NCBI GenBank assembly: GCA_937930135.1
Contig: CALGVO010000198.1
Coordinates: 1 to 21,691 of the forward strand
DNA: 21,691 nucleotides
Direction of reading: 5' to 3'
Source: an uncultured Synechococcus sp.
GTDB lineage: Bacteria > Cyanobacteriota > Cyanobacteriia > PCC-6307 > Cyanobiaceae
The translations under genes and the position numbers were made by a program. The notes beneath the pieces were generated by a model, which was given only the letters and a program-made list of their open reading frames with translations, ran no database searches and was not told the DNA's origin. Each line of letters begins with the position of its first letter. Within the stretch, counting starts at the first letter, position 1. This document shows positions 6,200 through 12,577 of this stretch, in pieces.

Positions 6200-6502
6200 A
6201 TGCGGAGCTTCATGGCCGCCTCCAGCGACAGCACCCCGAGCGCCGCGGATCTGGCCCGCTACATCGAGCAGCGGGGTGAGCTGGGCAAACCCTGGATGCT
6301 GCAGATGCTGCGGCTGGCGAAACTCAAGGAAGCCCGGGACGAGATGAGCCCGGAGGCCTACATGCGCAGCATTCAAGAGGCCCATGCCGATCTGATGCGG
6401 CTGGGAGAATTCTGGAAAGGTCGCGAAGCCGAGGTTTTCAAGGGCCGCTACACCCCCAGTGATGTCATCGAGCCGCTCCCCGGTTCCGCCGACGATCGCT
6501 GA
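6200..6502 (+). CDS. Small conserved-looking protein of unknown function
   Basis: The 100-residue product is soluble, charged and mostly helical, with a well-defined core (PWMLQMLRLAKLKEARDEM, then AYMRSIQEAHADLMRLGEFW). It ends with a proline-containing tail. I see no catalytic motif, signal peptide or membrane segment and do not recognise the family. I chose ATG at 6200 because GAGG at 6187-6190 sits 9 nt upstream. GTG at 6182 would add six residues, and ATG at 6212 would remove four. The next gene starts 1 nt after the stop (TGA 6500-6502, ATG 6504), so the two are almost certainly co-transcribed and coupled. Confidence 0.7.
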   Translation: MRSFMAASSDSTPSAADLARYIEQRGELGKPWMLQMLRLAKLKEARDEMSPEAYMRSIQEAHADLMRLGEFWKGREAEVFKGRYTPSDVIEPLPGSADDR

Positions 6503-6503
6503 G

Positions 6504-7061
6504 ATGGAGACAATGGACGAACGGTTCCAGATCTCACCACTGATCCGGGGCACGCTGATTGGGGTCTACCTGGCGTTGGTGCTGCCTCTTCCCCTGATGG
6601 CACCACCCGGACTTCGCCCCCTGCTCCTTCTCGCCGCGCCGATCGGCCTGGCCGTGGTGTGGGCGCTGCTCAGTGAACAGGTCCTGCTCAATGACCAGAG
6701 GATCCAGGTGGGATATCCACGCTGGTGTGCCTGGTTGCTGCGTCGCGGCTGGCAGCTGCCCTGGCAGGAGATCAGCCGCCTCGTTCCCATGGGCACCAGT
6801 CAGGGCGGCACGGTGTATTACGTGAGCAGTGCCCGTCAGGAGCACTATCTGTTGCCTCAGCGGCTCGATCGCTTCGAACATTTTCTTGAGCGGTTCCAGA
6901 CCGCGAGCGGCCTGGATACCAGTCAGGTTCAACGGCTCACCCCTCCCTGGACCTATCAACTCCTTGCCCTGCTCGCTGCCCTCATGCTGACAGCGGAACT
7001 GGTCGTGTTTGGAGCGATTGGCACAGGCTGGCTCACGCTGCCGGCAGGCCCTCCAGGCTGA
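6504..7061 (+). CDS. Membrane protein with a PH-like soluble domain, function unknown
   Basis: The 185-residue product has two closely spaced transmembrane helices near the N-terminus (roughly residues 12-33 and 36-55). A soluble middle of about 95 residues follows, then a third membrane helix near residues 152-178. The middle segment (LLNDQRIQVGYPRW, then LPWQEISRLVPM and YYVSSARQEHYLLP) has the beta-rich pattern of bacterial PH-like domains in small membrane proteins. That likeness is only suggestive. The start is ATG at 6504, one base after the preceding stop; ATG at 6513 is possible. The last 29 nt overlap the end of the opposing response-regulator gene. Function unknown. Confidence 0.7.
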   Translation: METMDERFQISPLIRGTLIGVYLALVLPLPLMAPPGLRPLLLLAAPIGLAVVWALLSEQVLLNDQRIQVGYPRWCAWLLRRGWQLPWQEISRLVPMGTSQGGTVYYVSSARQEHYLLPQRLDRFEHFLERFQTASGLDTSQVQRLTPPWTYQLLALLAALMLTAELVVFGAIGTGWLTLPAGPPG

Positions 7062-7800
7062 AGCGATAGCCCTGTTGGCGCACGGTGGTGATGCCACCAC
7101 CTTCACCGAGACCGGCCTGCTCCAGTTTGCGCCGCAGAGTGAGCACCTGGGTGTCCACCGATCGCGGACCACCACTGAAGGGCGGCCAGGCCATGCGCAG
7201 GAGATCCTGGCGGCTGCGCACCATCCCAGGCGGCATCAGCAGGGCACAGAGCAGGGCAAATTCCCGCGGACTCAGCTCCACGGGCTTCTCACGCAGGGTC
7301 ACCTGGCGGAGGAGCAGATGCACCTGCAGCGGTCCCACCGTGACCTGCTCCTGGAGTCCGGTGCCGCCACGGCGCAGCAGGGTGCGACATCGGGCCGCCA
7401 GCTCCTCCAACCCGAACGGTTTGCGGAGAACATCATCGGCACCATCGTCGAGGAGGCCCACAACGGGCTCGGCACCGGAACGGGCCGTGAGCACAATCAC
7501 CGGACAGCGCAGCTGCTGACCCAGGCGCAGGGCGGAACTCTGCTCAAGGATCTCAGCGCTCACCAACAGATCGGGCGATTGCTCCTGGCACACCTCCATA
7601 GCCTCGGCGGCGGTGGCCACCGCCGCCGTGAGGTGACCGTCCTGACGCAGCCGCTGCACCAGAACGGTGCGCAGGGTGGGGTGCGGCTCCACCACCAACA
7701 CCCGTGATGGCTCCTTCGGACTCCCGCTGGATCGCATGGAGGTGGCTGAAGGAGCCGGTGGGGCTCCGCTCTGCAACAGATCGCGGGAGGAGGAGGTCAC
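7033..7800 (-). CDS. OmpR-type response regulator lacking the phospho-accepting Asp
   Basis: The 255-residue product has a receiver domain (about residues 33-145) and a C-terminal winged-helix DNA-binding domain of the OmpR/PhoB type (LSPREFALLCALL, then RSVDTQVLTLRRKLEQ and GYRF). It should bind DNA and regulate transcription. The receiver is atypical. The usual phospho-acceptor position after PDLLVS is Ala82, and the acidic pair is Glu38-Pro39, while Thr105 and Lys127 (KPF) are kept. Normal aspartyl phosphorelay is therefore unlikely. Cyanobacteria do have regulators that act without phosphorylation (NblR is the known case), but I cannot assign this gene to one. GTG at 7800 is the longest start. 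ATG at 7737 would drop a Ser/Pro-rich tail of 21 residues and may be the true start. No kinase gene is adjacent. Confidence 0.88.
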   Translation of the reverse strand: MTSSSRDLLQSGAPPAPSATSMRSSGSPKEPSRVLVVEPHPTLRTVLVQRLRQDGHLTAAVATAAEAMEVCQEQSPDLLVSAEILEQSSALRLGQQLRCPVIVLTARSGAEPVVGLLDDGADDVLRKPFGLEELAARCRTLLRRGGTGLQEQVTVGPLQVHLLLRQVTLREKPVELSPREFALLCALLMPPGMVRSRQDLLRMAWPPFSGGPRSVDTQVLTLRRKLEQAGLGEGGGITTVRQQGYRFSLEGLPAA

Positions 7801-7877
7801 AAGCCAATGGAGTGCATGATTACGCTAAGGCCAATTTCAAGGCACGCTGGTAACAGAGGCTGCCGTCCTCACTGGCC

Positions 7878-8144
7878 ATGACATCTCTGCAGCATCCGGA
7901 GGCGATTCGACACTTCCAGTCGCTGTGTGACGCCTGCCAGGAGCTGACACAGCGCTATCACAGCCCTGCAGAGCTCCGGCTCTACGCGGACGGCTACCTC
8001 CATGCCCTGCGCAAAACCGGCAGCTTGGAACCGCGGGAGCAGGCTCGACTGGAAGGGCTGGTGGATCGCTGGATCCTTGACCCCTCCAGCTTCATCGGAC
8101 CCGATGGCGACCTGAGCACCCTGTTCAGGCAACCGCAGCATTAG
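7878..8144 (+). CDS. Small cyanobacterial protein, DUF6761-like
   Basis: The 88-residue soluble protein resembles the cyanobacterial DUF6761 family from memory. It has the opening PEAIRHFQSLCDACQELTQRY, the central LRLYADGYLHALRKTGSLEP and the closing LVDRWILDPSSF. Function is unknown for the family as far as I know. The start is ATG at 7878, 77 nt from the divergent start of the response regulator gene (7800), so the gap probably holds promoters for both. The stop TAG (8142-8144) overlaps the stop TAA of the opposing glutaredoxin gene (8141-8143) by two bases, so the two genes converge with no spacer. The family name is tentative; the gene itself is well supported. Confidence 0.75.
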   Translation: MTSLQHPEAIRHFQSLCDACQELTQRYHSPAELRLYADGYLHALRKTGSLEPREQARLEGLVDRWILDPSSFIGPDGDLSTLFRQPQH

Positions 8145-8464
8145 GACGCGAGCGCCACCTCGAGCTTTTCCTTCAGCTCACCGGAGTTGTACATCTCGAT
8201 GAGGATGTCGGATCCGCCGATGAATTCTCCCTTCACATACACCTGGGGGATCGTGGGCCAGTCGGAGAACTCCTTGATGCCCTGACGGATCTCCATGTCG
8301 GAGAGCACGTCGAAGGTTTCAAACGGCAGACCGAGGGAGTTCAGGATCTGCACCACGTTGTTGGAAAAGCCGCACTGGGGCATCAGTTTTGTGCCCTTCA
8401 TGAACACGACAATCGGGCTGGATTGAATCAGGCTCTCAATGCGGGCTTTGGTCTGGGCATCCAT
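8141..8464 (-). CDS. grxD: Monothiol glutaredoxin (Grx4/Grx5 type, CGFS)
   Basis: The 107-residue protein has the signature CGFS active site at residues 31-34, preceded by VVFMKGTKLMPQ. It also has the conserved WPTIPQVYVKGEFIGGSDI (cis-Pro and glutathione-binding GG). CGFS glutaredoxins carry a [2Fe-2S] cluster bridged with glutathione in dimers or with BolA. They act in iron-sulfur cluster transfer and iron sensing rather than in general disulfide reduction. The start is ATG at 8462-8464. It lies 35 nt downstream of bolA on the same strand, matching the known partnership. Length is complete for the single-domain class. Confidence 0.95.
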   Translation of the reverse strand: MDAQTKARIESLIQSSPIVVFMKGTKLMPQCGFSNNVVQILNSLGLPFETFDVLSDMEIRQGIKEFSDWPTIPQVYVKGEFIGGSDILIEMYNSGELKEKLEVALAS

Positions 8465-8499
8465 GACGGAAGAGCAATGGGATAAAAGACGAGCGACGC

Positions 8500-8733
8500 T
8501 CAGTTGGGCGTTGAGGTGTTGAGGGCCAGGGCATGAATCGCCTCGCTGGCGAGCTCGTCGCGCAGGGCCTTGTAAACGAGCTGGTGCTGGCGAACCCGGT
8601 TGAGCCCGTTGAAGCCGCTCGACACCACTGTCACCTGAAGGTGATCGCCGCCACCGGTGAGGTCCTCCACCTCCACCTGGGCATCCGGAAGGGCATGACG
8701 GATCGCCGCCACCACTGCATCGGGTTGAACCAT
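8500..8733 (-). CDS. bolA: BolA-family protein, glutaredoxin partner
   Basis: The 77-residue product is a small BolA protein. It has an N-terminal helix (VVAAIRHALPDAQVEVEDL), a loop with His in GGGDHLQVTVVSSGF, and the signature RVRQHQLVYKAL with the conserved His. The C-terminal strand gives AIHALALNT. BolA proteins bind a [2Fe-2S] cluster together with CGFS glutaredoxins, and the next gene in the same direction is exactly such a glutaredoxin, 35 nt away. A shared transcript and a joint role in iron-sulfur delivery or iron status sensing are strongly implied. The start is ATG at 8731-8733, with 72 nt to the gene upstream. Confidence 0.92.
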   Translation of the reverse strand: MVQPDAVVAAIRHALPDAQVEVEDLTGGGDHLQVTVVSSGFNGLNRVRQHQLVYKALRDELASEAIHALALNTSTPN

Positions 8734-8805
8734 GAGCGCCTGTCTCAGATGCGTGCCGATGCTGACAGATGGCGGCAGCCACCGACGTGGCAGCAGGGAG
8801 GCGTC

Positions 8806-9354
8806 TCAGTTCGCCGGCGCAGTTTTCGCCGCCGCGAACGGCGTCTCGACAAAGCCGAGCTCGACCAGGCTCTGGTAAGCCTTCTGGCCCTGCGGTTGCG
8901 ACGGGGTCATCAGACGAACCACCTCCACCAGCACAGGCACCGCCACCTCCGGCTGATTCTGACGCCGGAACAGGGCAGCGAGGCGGAGATTCGCTTCCGC
9001 CAGAAGCCCCAGAGCGGCCCGCCCCTTCGCATCCATTTCTCTGGGGATGCGCGCATCGAGACCACGGAAGGCGCCGCTCAGATCCCGATAAAACGCCAGG
9101 AGTTGCTTCGCAGCAGAGCGGGCATTGTCATAGTCTTTGCGCGCTTCCGGGAGATTGCCGGCCGCCACCGCGGCATCACCACGGTTGATCAGATCCTGCA
9201 CCGCAGCCACGTTGAAACCGGCACCACCACTGGCGAGCACCCTGGTGGCGCCGCTATCAGCTGCAGTCGCATCAGCCTGAGCCATGGCGACACCGGGAGT
9301 CAGCGACAGGCCAGCCGCCAGAGCCAGGGCGGTCAGCGAGAGGCAGGAACGCAT
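8806..9354 (-). CDS. Exported TPR-like protein of unknown function
   Basis: The 182-residue product starts with a classical signal peptide (MRSCLSLTALALAAGLSL, then a probable AMA-QA cleavage near residue 25). It should therefore reach the periplasm or thylakoid lumen. The mature part is helical. Residues 54-75 (LINRGDAAVAAGNLPEARKD) look like one tetratricopeptide-type repeat, and a second helical pair follows around residues 114-150. No enzyme motif is evident. The start is ATG at 9352-9354, 26 nt after the stop of the acyltransferase gene on the same strand, so the two are likely co-transcribed. Helical-repeat exported proteins often serve in assembly or protein contact, but nothing here fixes the role. 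Confidence 0.78.
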   Translation of the reverse strand: MRSCLSLTALALAAGLSLTPGVAMAQADATAADSGATRVLASGGAGFNVAAVQDLINRGDAAVAAGNLPEARKDYDNARSAAKQLLAFYRDLSGAFRGLDARIPREMDAKGRAALGLLAEANLRLAALFRRQNQPEVAVPVLVEVVRLMTPSQPQGQKAYQSLVELGFVETPFAAAKTAPAN

Positions 9355-9380
9355 GAACAGACCGGAACAGTGGGCGGACT

Positions 9381-10079
9381 TTAAGGGGAGCCGAGGGGAC
9401 GGCCAACCGCTTCCCGGGCCGCTTGTTCAGCTGATTGCATGCGCCGAACCAGTTCGGCGTTGAAGGCGTGAGCCGCCTCCCTGCCATGGCCTTCAACGTC
9501 CATGACCTCGCCGAAACAGATCGCCGCCCGCGCGCAGAAACGTGGCAGAGCCTCGCTGTAAGCCAACCCGACAGGGAGCACCCGCACCGGAACCCCCTGG
9601 CGATGGGCGAGCTGAGCCAGGCGCGCCAATCCCTGCTGCAGGCGGATGGGGTCATCCGTGCGATTGATCCGCCCCTCCGGAAACACCACCACCTGCTGCC
9701 CAGCGGCGAGGAGATCAATGGCGTAGCGCAGAGTGGTCAAGGACGGTCGTCCCTGATCCACGGCGAAGCAGCCGAGCCGATGCAGAAACCACCCCTGGGC
9801 CCCATCCATCTCCGTGCGGGTGACCATGAAACGGCAATCACGCCCGGTGATGCGCCGTCCCGCCGCCATCGGCAGCATCAGGGCATCCCAACGGGCCCGA
9901 TGCGTCGGAGCCAGCAGCAGGGGACCCTCGAGCGGCAGCAGCTCCGCACCCAGCACGATCCGCTCACGGAAGTAGGCCTTCAAAGCCAGGTCTTGGGTGA
10001 GCACCATCGCCAGGGGGGCCCAGAAGGGATCAATTCCCGAACCCAGGGCACTTTCGCGTGTCGCCAGGCTGGAGGTCAC
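9381..10079 (-). CDS. plsC: PlsC-type 1-acyl-glycerol-3-phosphate acyltransferase
   Basis: The product carries the acyltransferase HX4D motif (APTHRARWDAL: His60 and Asp65 of a 232-residue protein). It also has the glycerol-phosphate-binding FPEGRINR motif (133-140), spaced as in the LPLAT/PlsC family. Such enzymes acylate lysophosphatidic acid to phosphatidic acid at the membrane, though relatives use other acceptors. The start is uncertain. The frame is open up to an ATG at 10253, but that would overlap the divergent pdxJ by 38 nt and add a Ser/Arg-rich leader. I prefer GTG at 10077-10079. No Shine-Dalgarno decides between them. The next gene on the same strand starts 26 nt after the stop. 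Confidence 0.82.
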   Translation of the reverse strand: MTSSLATRESALGSGIDPFWAPLAMVLTQDLALKAYFRERIVLGAELLPLEGPLLLAPTHRARWDALMLPMAAGRRITGRDCRFMVTRTEMDGAQGWFLHRLGCFAVDQGRPSLTTLRYAIDLLAAGQQVVVFPEGRINRTDDPIRLQQGLARLAQLAHRQGVPVRVLPVGLAYSEALPRFCARAAICFGEVMDVEGHGREAAHAFNAELVRRMQSAEQAAREAVGRPLGSP

Positions 10080-10215
10080 CGCGTCGGCGTGGTCATCAAT
10101 CAGCCTGAAACTTAAGGGCCGAAGCCGACCTTTCCTGGCGCTGCTGGGCAGTTGATCCTTCGGCCGCTCGCCAGGAGCCGCTGCATAGATTCGATCAATC
10201 GTTCGTGACTCCAGC
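10080..10215. promoter_or_regulatory. Divergent intergenic region between plsC and pdxJ
   Basis: With the starts chosen here, this 136-nt gap must hold promoters for both genes. I see no strong sigma70-like pair; CATAGAT at 10184-10190 is the most AT-rich candidate, facing pdxJ. The minus-strand frame of plsC stays open through the whole gap, so part of it may code if plsC starts further upstream. Confidence 0.3.
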
Positions 10216-10965
10216 GTGGCCAGCCTCGGTGTGAACATCGACCACATCGCCAACGTGCGTCAGGCCCGCCGCACCGTTGAGCCCGATCCGGTGAGCTACG
10301 CCCTGCTGGCAGAACTGGGCGGTGCGGACGGCATCACCGTGCATCTGCGCGAAGACCGTCGCCACATCCAGGACCGCGACGTGGAATTGCTGCGCCAGAC
10401 GGTGCGCAGCCGGCTCAATCTGGAGATGGCGGCCACCACCGAGATGGAAGCGATCGCCCTGCGGATCAGGCCCGACATGGTGACCCTGGTGCCGGAGAAG
10501 CGCGAAGAGGTGACCACCGAAGGGGGCCTCGACGTGGCCGGCCAGCTGGATCCGCTCCAGCGGCTGGTGGGCCGATTGCAGGACGCCGGGATCGGCGTGA
10601 GCCTGTTTGTGGATGCCGACGCGCGCCAGCTGCAGGCTTGCCGCAGCACGGGAGCCCGCTGGGTGGAACTGCACACCGGCCGCTACGCCGAAGCGGCTTG
10701 GCCCGACCAGCCCCTGGAACTGGCGCGGTTGATCGAGGGCACCGCGATCGCCCGCAATCTCGACCTGCGCGTGAACGCGGGTCATGGCCTCACTTATCAG
10801 AACGTGGAGGCAGTGGCGGCGATCGAAGCGATGGAAGAACTGAACATTGGCCATACGATCGTGGCCCGCGCCCTGGCGGTCGGCCTGCAGAGCGCCGTCA
10901 GCGAGATGAAGCGTCTGGTTCAGAATCCCCGCCGTGAGCCGCTCTTTGGAAGCACCCCGTCATGA
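10216..10965 (+). CDS. pdxJ: Pyridoxine 5'-phosphate synthase PdxJ
   Basis: PdxJ condenses 1-deoxyxylulose 5-phosphate with 3-amino-2-oxopropyl phosphate to form pyridoxine 5'-phosphate, the last ring-forming step of the DXP-dependent vitamin B6 route in the cytoplasm. The 249-residue TIM-barrel protein shows all family signatures in order: LGVNIDHIANVRQARR (with catalytic His10), VTLVPEKREEVTTEGGLD, WVELHTGRYA, LRVNAGHGLTYQNV and ELNIGHTIVARAL. Length is normal. The start is GTG at 10216, which gives the canonical N-terminus. Its TGA overlaps the ATG of ycf54 by 4 nt, so the two are translated from one transcript. Confidence 0.96.
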   Translation: MASLGVNIDHIANVRQARRTVEPDPVSYALLAELGGADGITVHLREDRRHIQDRDVELLRQTVRSRLNLEMAATTEMEAIALRIRPDMVTLVPEKREEVTTEGGLDVAGQLDPLQRLVGRLQDAGIGVSLFVDADARQLQACRSTGARWVELHTGRYAEAAWPDQPLELARLIEGTAIARNLDLRVNAGHGLTYQNVEAVAAIEAMEELNIGHTIVARALAVGLQSAVSEMKRLVQNPRREPLFGSTPS

Positions 10966-11291
10966 CCACCTATCACTTCGTCGCCGCCAGCGAACGCTTC
11001 CTCACCGAGGAGGAGCCGCTCGATGAGGTGCTGCGGGAGCGCCAGCGTCACTACAGCGAGCAGGGCAGGGAGATGGATTTCTGGTTGGTGCGCCAACCGG
11101 CCTTCCTCAGCGCCCCGGAGCTGAAGGATCTGGCTGCCCAGGTGCCCCAGCCGGCCGCAGCGGTGGTGTCCACCGACGCCAGCTTCATCACCTTCATGAA
11201 ATTGCGTCTTGAATTTGTGGTGGAGGGGCAGTTCGAAGCCCCGAGCACCACGATCCCGGAGGCCCTCGCCTCCCTTGTGGCGCCCCATTGA
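10962..11291 (+). CDS. ycf54: Ycf54, Mg-protoporphyrin ester cyclase partner
   Basis: The 109-residue product matches Ycf54 (DUF2488). It has the opening TTYHFVAASERFLTEEEPL, the core VLRERQRHYSEQGREMDFWL followed by VRQPAFL, QPAAAVVSTD and, near the end, RLEFVVEGQFEAPS. In cyanobacteria and plants Ycf54 binds the aerobic cyclase AcsF and is needed for normal accumulation and activity of that enzyme, which makes the fifth ring of chlorophyll. The ATG at 10962 overlaps the pdxJ stop (ATGA). Coupling to pdxJ places a chlorophyll-pathway helper with a vitamin B6 gene; no direct metabolic link is evident. Length is complete. Confidence 0.92.
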   Translation: MTTYHFVAASERFLTEEEPLDEVLRERQRHYSEQGREMDFWLVRQPAFLSAPELKDLAAQVPQPAAAVVSTDASFITFMKLRLEFVVEGQFEAPSTTIPEALASLVAPH

Positions 11292-11316
11292 GTTGACCCC
11301 GACGCCCTTCCCAGCC

Positions 11317-11547
11317 ATGCACCGCCGGTCCTGCCTTGTCCCCCTGACCCTCGGGCTGGTTCTGACGAGCGCCGGGGCGGCGCAGGCCGATTTCGGCGGT
11401 GGCTGGCAGAGCTGGGTGAATTCGCTCACCCCCGAACAACTCTGCGCCGCTTACCTCAACGACATCATCAGCGATGAAGACCTTCCGGGAGGACGGGCGT
11501 CCGATCCCTGCCCGCCGGATGCCAAGCCGGAGGATTACCCCTGGTAA
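11317..11547 (+). CDS. Small exported protein of unknown function
   Basis: The 76-residue precursor has a signal peptide (MHRRSCLVPLTLGLVLTSAG, then probable AQA-DF cleavage near residue 24). It leaves a mature protein of about 52 residues with two cysteines and an acidic, proline-rich end (DPCPPDAKPEDYPW). Two cysteines in an exported peptide could form one disulfide. I do not recognise the family. The start is the ATG at 11317, 25 nt after ycf54 on the same strand, so it may share that transcript. The longer upstream frame overlaps ycf54 and is unlikely to be used. Confidence 0.65.
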   Translation: MHRRSCLVPLTLGLVLTSAGAAQADFGGGWQSWVNSLTPEQLCAAYLNDIISDEDLPGGRASDPCPPDAKPEDYPW

Positions 11548-11573
11548 GACCAGAGCAAGGGATCGCCAACCAC

Positions 11574-11819
11574 TCACTTGCCGATCGTGATCGGCGCCTG
11601 TTTGCCGTGCCACCAGATCCAGTCGCGAATCGGTGGCGTTCGGCTCAACTCCTCCCGGGTCAGGCCCAGGCCGAGTTTTGCAGAGGCCGACACCAGCACA
11701 TCCAACATCGCTTCGCCATCGGCAGCCTTGGCCAGAGCCTCATTCGTGCGCGGCGCCCCATCGAGCGCCTTGACCAACAGGGCGACCCGGCGGGCCACCG
11801 GCAATGAGCGCGGATCCAC
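11574..11819 (-). CDS. Small helical protein of unknown function
   Basis: The 81-residue product is helical, with EAMLDVLVSASAKLGLGLTR leading into a sharply conserved-looking end, SRTPPIRDWIWWHGKQAP. The Leu-rich helix followed by LTREEL vaguely recalls Nif11-like domains, but I cannot confirm that. The start is GTG at 11817-11819. The frame also opens at a TTG at 11867, but that would add a Cys-rich leader with no family precedent that I know. The gene converges with the small exported protein gene (26-nt gap) and diverges from the phosphatase gene. Confidence 0.6.
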   Translation of the reverse strand: MDPRSLPVARRVALLVKALDGAPRTNEALAKAADGEAMLDVLVSASAKLGLGLTREELSRTPPIRDWIWWHGKQAPITIGK

Positions 11820-11920
11820 AGCTCTCGTCTCAGCGAGGCAACACCGTAGGCAGGGTTGCTGACACAATCCCCGCCGTTCGGCAGAATCCGAAGCGAAGTG
11901 ATGCTGAGAGAGGCCATCCC

Positions 11921-12577
11921 GTGGCTGTGGCGCCTCGTCACTGGGTGATCGGCGATGTGCACGGTTGCCATCAGCCGCTGAGACGGCTGCTGAGTGTGCT
12001 TCCCGCGGGCGATCACCTGGTGTTCTGTGGTGATGTGATCAACCGCGGCCCGGGGATCACCGAAACCATCAACCTGGTGTGGGATCTGGTCTGCACCGGT
12101 CGCGCCACCTGGCTGCGCGGGAACCACGAACAGGCGTTGATCGAGGGCCTCGAACGGAGCCCCGGGCGCAGCGACAGCCAGCTCCTCACCATCGACACCT
12201 ATCGCCAGCTCGGCGATGGCCTTACGCGGCAGTGGCTGCAACGCCTCCGCCGCCTGCCGGATCTCTATCGCGGTGATGGCTGGGTCGCCACCCACGCCGG
12301 TTTCGATCCCGAAGGCCGACCGGACCTGCGCATCCGCGAACCCTTCTGGGACAGCTACGACGGTCGCTATGGCCGGGTGGTGGTGGGCCATACGCCCAGG
12401 CCCTCGGTGGAGCGCCAAGGGGACATCGTGATGATCGACACCGGCGCGGTGTATGGAGGACTGCTCACCGCTTACTGCCCGGAAAGCGATGCCGTTGTGC
12501 AGGTGATCGGACACACCGCCCTGCCCAGCCCCGCCCTGCAGCAGCGCGCCGATCAGGTCGAGCGCGTGCCTTGCTGA
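11921..12577 (+). CDS. PPP-family serine/threonine protein phosphatase
   Basis: The 218-residue product carries every metal-binding motif of PPP-type phosphoesterases: WVIGDVHG (residues 8-15), FCGDVINRGPG, LRGNHEQAL, ATHAGFD and VVGHTPRPS. Such enzymes use two metal ions to remove phosphate from Ser, Thr, Tyr or His of proteins; some bacterial members act on nucleotides. I chose GTG at 11921 because the purine-rich GAGAGAGG lies 7 nt upstream and the signature begins at once. The open frame continues up to 11804 without good start signals. The TGA at 12575-12577 overlaps the TTG start of recC by 7 nt, which makes this the first gene of the recCBD operon. Its relation to recombination is unknown. 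Confidence 0.88.
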   Translation: MAVAPRHWVIGDVHGCHQPLRRLLSVLPAGDHLVFCGDVINRGPGITETINLVWDLVCTGRATWLRGNHEQALIEGLERSPGRSDSQLLTIDTYRQLGDGLTRQWLQRLRRLPDLYRGDGWVATHAGFDPEGRPDLRIREPFWDSYDGRYGRVVVGHTPRPSVERQGDIVMIDTGAVYGGLLTAYCPESDAVVQVIGHTALPSPALQQRADQVERVPC

